NCBI GenBank assembly: GCA_016165875.1
Contig: JABBOT010000010.1
Coordinates: forward strand, 12,611,357-12,675,356
DNA: 64,000 nt
Direction: 5' to 3'
Source of the DNA: Acanthopleura granulata
Lineage: Eukaryota; Mollusca; Polyplacophora; Chitonida; Chitonidae
Shown here: piece after piece, positions 60,801 through 64,000 of the stretch
Position numbering within the stretch: the stretch's first letter is position 1
Layout of the letters: every line of letters begins with the position of its first letter
The notes under the pieces: model-generated
What the model was told of the DNA's origin: nothing
The model's input: only the letters and a program-made list of their open reading frames with translations
Database searches by the model: none
Made by a program: the position numbers and the translations under genes

Positions 60801-63800
60801 GCCGTACTCAAGAATATTTCACTTACACGACGACGGCCAGCATTATGGTGGGAGGAAACCGGGCAGAGCCCAGGGGAACCCACGAACATCCGCAGGTAGC
60901 TGGCAGACCTTCCCATGTACGGCCGGAGAGAAAGCCAGCATCAGCTGGACTTGAACTCACAGCGACCGCATTGGTGGGAGGCTTTGGGTCATTGCAACCG
61001 ACTGAGCCACGGAGGCCCCCCCATAACAATAAATAAACACTGCATTGAACTGTGTTGCACACTCTGGTACTATACAGCTCACAATACCTATTAAGTTATA
61101 TTATCATTAAAGGGAAAGACAGCTGATGTTCTAAGTTAAGTTTCACCTAAAGGTTGGACAATATCACGTTTATTTCAGTAAAGCATTTGTTTTCTCACAG
61201 CCAGTACAACAGCTTGAATCCCTATTGTTTTTGTTCGGATTATTATTATTATTATTCCCAGCACTTTTGTCCCGCATTTCTAAAGAAAACGGCAAGTCAA
61301 ACAGCTATCAAACTTCAATATGTTTTAGCTACAGACCTGAAGTTTTGCACCTAACTTTTGGAAACTTCTGACCACGTGACTTGGTGGCCACATTGGATTT
61401 TGATGAAAACCTTTGATGAATATATCATTTGACCAAAAAATTTGTTTTTTGCTAATAATTTCTACACTTGTACAGATGATGTATTACAAACAGTTATACC
61501 TGCTGCAAATTTTGGAAAACCAAATCGCCACTTTTGCAAGTTTCAAAATTGAAAAACTTCTGCAGCTAAAATGCATGAAATTTAGCCAGGTAGTAGGCTT
61601 AAGGACTGTCTTTTGGGAGTAAAAGATAGGGTGTCCAAGGTCATGTGACATAGCCGCCAAAATGGGTTGATAGGAAAACTTTTGAGAGGCATTGTCTTCC
61701 AAACAATCAGTCCGACTGACCTGAAATTTTCCACATGTAACAACTGTTGCCTTTGCATTATTTGGTCAGAAACAGAATGCAATGTGTGTATATAACCAGA
61801 ACCGGAAGTGATGTCATGTGAAAACAAAAATTTTGAATTTGAGTCTTCTAAACATGTTACCCGACGTAGTCTGACGTGATCAGGAATCTGATCTTATTTC
61901 TTTCCTACGCTGCATATTTTTGTTGCAAATTGCGATCAAAGTACGAAAAAGCACAATTTCCATCATTTTTGCATGTGATGTGACAGAAAACAGTTAAAGC
62001 TGTAAGGCTTCGATTGCTCAGTGCAAAGTGCTATACATGTACTGTATGCGTGCTGAGAGCCTTTGAGCTGTCTTAAAAAATACAGGATCTACAGGGCTTC
62101 AAGATTTGACAAAAGGCCGATTTACGATATTTGGCACATATATGTCTATATGATATATAATGCATCTATAATGCATTCGTGTATAGGATTAAAGTACAAA
62201 CACTGAAAGCATTCTACCTGATGTAGTTTGACGTCCTGATAACAAATCTGGTCATGTTTCTTTCCTGCAATTTATACTTTTGGTGCAAATTGTGATGGAA
62301 CTGTGAAAGAGTGCAATTCGCTACATATTTGCACGGAACGTGAATGAAAACTGTTACAGAAGTAAACCTGGAAACCTTCACGCCCAAAGGCCTGCCATCT
62401 ACTGTATATGTGCCAATGTAATGAAAGAATCGCTAGACATACACATACAAGTCCTACTGGCTTGCACCCTGGCGCTGGTGTCCCTGACAGCTATATTTAC
62501 AATTAAAACATATAACGTTAAAAGAGTGTCCTACCCCTATGTTATTACATGTTATACTGAGAGAGAACTCAGAACATTTACGTCACAGCTTATAAACAGC
62601 TGATATCTCCTGGCTCTTTGATTGGGCAGTCTCTCATAAGCATGGGCACCTTCAGATCTACAGTCGGCAGCCAAATACTCCATACCTCAAACTAAGACAA
62701 TTCAGAGATGAATTCACACAAATTCAAACAGGTTTTTGTATTCAATAGAGAATTTTGTAACCTTTTTAATGAGCAGTGCCTCAGCCATGAGCTGTCTTTT
62801 ACTGTAACTATCTAAGCTGGATAAGATAGCATTACGGTGGAAGGCCAGCATTACGGTGGGAGGAAACTGAAGCCCATGTCCATTTGCAGGTTTCAACTTT
62901 CTGGCAGAGACTGCAACGATCTAGGGAGGAAGCCAACATGAGCCGGTCTTGAACTCACATTGTCCACAACGGTTAAAAGTTCCTGAGTCATTATTTCTGC
63001 ATTACAGACTAACCACTCCGCCACAGAAGCCCCCCAAAACAATTCAAATACTGTGCTTCATTTCAAGGAAAGTTGCAGTTTAAATCAAATGTGAAGTCAT
63101 CAATTGAACTCACTCAAATGTTTGATTTACAACAAACTTATCAGCTGGGTTTACATACGTCCATGTTTCCCCAGTCTTCATCATCCCACCCATCTCCAGC
63201 CTGGTCCTCCTCATCCTCTATCACAATTTCCTCCTCTTGGTTCTCCTCCTGACCACCAGATGGCGCAGCTGGTGGTGTTTTACTTGACAAGGGCTGATCA
63301 GGTTTAGGAGGTGATTTTGGTTTAGCGATTTCTCCAATACCACCTGAACAAAAATGTTTTTACATCCATCAGCTGGTCAAAAACAAAAAAAGATGCAATT
63401 ATCACTTCTCATCTACAGATGATCGGGCTTTCAAGTATACTTTAAAAATTAGGATCCAAAAATGTTGCATTTTATCAATCTTCTCATAGTTTTACGGGCA
63501 CATCATTTTCAAGTTATTGCTGTGGTTGATGTCATTACAAAAAACACCTGTTCCTCCCCATTCCCCCCCTCCCACCTAGAATCCAAGAAAAAATAGCTAA
63601 TAATCATGTGTGGAAACCCAGTTATGAAGACTCAGCCTTTGAATGTTTACCACATGGACAACCAGCGGATTCACTGACCTCTGCTTTTGGGTGAGCTTCC
63701 TTTCTTGTAGAGTCTGGAGGTGAGTGAGCTCATTCCTGACACCGCCCAGCCTGCCCAACTGGAGGAGCCGCCCATCGTGGAGCTGCCACCCGTGTGCACA

Positions 63801-63807
63801 TCCTTCT
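57893..63807 (-). CDS. SCYL1: SCYL1 (N-terminal kinase-like protein), C-terminal six exons, partial at 5' end
   Basis: Exons in transcript order: 63807-63679, 63343-63159, 60745-60620, 59937-59764, 59168-58976, 58023-57893 (TGA 57895-57893). All are GT-AG and in frame. The peptide contains [20 protein letters not shown], the acidic Trp-Asp repeats typical of the family ([42 protein letters not shown]) and a basic helical end ([19 protein letters not shown]) finishing [14 protein letters not shown]. This is the SCYL1 tail. In the family the C-terminus binds COPI coats for Golgi-to-ER traffic. Human SCYL1 ends RKLD, whereas here KKLN is followed by two extra residues, which may alter binding (inference). 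The pseudokinase and HEAT-repeat exons lie beyond 64000. Introns carry several SINEs. Confidence 0.9.
58735..58868 (+). mobile_element. SINE 3' part in SCYL1 intron
   Basis: GCGGATGGTCGTGGGTTTAG, CCGGTTTCCTCTCACCATAA, GTGAAATATTCTTGAGTATG and ACACCAATCAAATAAATAAA match the family body and tail. The tRNA-like head is missing. Confidence 0.82.
59463..59570 (-). mobile_element. Degenerate SINE copy in SCYL1 intron
   Basis: TCTGATTAGTGTTCTATGTC, AATATTTCAATTATATGAAG and GGGAGGAAACCGGGCACAG match the family. The head is missing. Confidence 0.7.
60338..60400 (-). mobile_element. SINE tail fragment
   Basis: (TTTA)n followed by TTGATTGGTGTTTTATGCTG, then divergence. Only the 3' tail of the family is left. 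Confidence 0.6.
60773..61021 (-). mobile_element. Full-length tRNA-derived SINE with target duplication
   Basis: Complete family copy. The (TTTA)n tail and TTGATTGGTGTTTTACGCCG lie at left. The right end, ACCGACTGAGCCACGGAGG, is the reverse complement of a tRNA A-box region, with GGACTTGAACTCACAGCGAC as the B-box side. CATARCAATAAAT flanks it at 60760-60772 and 61022-61034. Confidence 0.92.
61859..62412. repeat. Diverged direct repeat, about 190 bp, period about 357 bp
   Basis: Copies from 61859 and 62216 share ACCyGAyGTAGTyTGACGT, ATTTCTTTCCT, TTGyTGCAAATTG/GGTGCAAATTG, GTGCAATT-like and CTACTGTATATG-like segments in order. They lie inside a SCYL1 intron, to the right of another old interspersed repeat (about 61260-61830). 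Confidence 0.65.
62825..63036 (-). mobile_element. SINE 5' part in SCYL1 intron
   Basis: CAGCATTACGGTGGGAGGAA, GAGGAAGCCAACATGAGC, GGTCTTGAACTCACATTGTC and ACCACTCCGCCACAGAAGCC match the body and tRNA-like head. The (TTTA)n tail is missing. Confidence 0.75.
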
Positions 63808-64000
63808 CTGAGAAACGCAATAAGTACATCAATGAAAAAAGGGATATACGTTAGTAAGGAATGATTAAATTGTAGTCTATCTGCCAGCAAAAGCTGACAC
63901 TTTGGTAATGAAAAATGTTGTAGTGATTTTGGGCCTACAAACTAATTCTACCATCCTAAATTAAATCCTGATATAAAATTGCAAACACGAATAAGAGTAA

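Noticed and set aside
60610..61062. Open frames across the SINE near 60773-61021 (similar ones at 48050-48250 and 58685-58927)
   Set aside because: They are chance frames in copies of a non-coding tRNA-derived SINE.

Overview
The window looks like nuclear DNA from a lophotrochozoan invertebrate (mollusc, brachiopod or similar). Evidence seen directly: AT-rich sequence, spliced genes with GT-AG introns, microsatellites, hairpin MITEs, and many copies of one tRNA-derived SINE with an (AAAT)n tail. The protein families present (UNC79, HHIP-like, SCYL1) are animal families. The exact species cannot be read from the window.

Layout, left to right. (1) 2-11111, + strand: the last seven exons of UNC79, the large auxiliary subunit of the NALCN sodium-leak channel. 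A 7.9 kb intron inside it holds a SINE and a broken transposase-like gene (6400-8864). (2) 11401-16873: UNC79 3' flank, with a recent 126-bp tandem duplication. (3) 16874-21319, + strand: a three-exon gene for a secreted 452-residue protein with a coiled-coil middle and a cysteine-containing C-terminal domain that I do not recognise. (4) 22309-29507 and 40509-45910, - strand: two tandem paralogues of an HHIP-like secreted protein (folate-receptor-like domain plus beta-propeller). All introns fall at the same sites and phases, and five of seven exons have identical lengths. (5) 29508-40314: gene-poor DNA between the paralogues, with repeats and one TATA-led intronless reading frame interrupted by a stop. 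(6) 50019-52567, + strand: a small three-exon gene for a 113-residue unrecognised protein. (7) 57893-63807, - strand: the C-terminal six exons of SCYL1, a COPI-associated pseudokinase; its kinase and HEAT-repeat exons lie beyond the right edge.

The main unexpected pattern is repeated tandem amplification of gene edges. The 3' end of the UNC79 coding sequence is copied into its own 3' UTR. The SCYL1 C-terminus is copied the same way. In the second HHIP-like gene, the acceptor of exon 2 has become a seven-unit 44-bp array and the donor of exon 3 a roughly nine-unit 22-bp array. The same gene carries a decayed extra copy of the end of exon 5, and a MITE beside the exon 5 acceptor. No CRISPR array, operon, tRNA or rRNA gene was seen.
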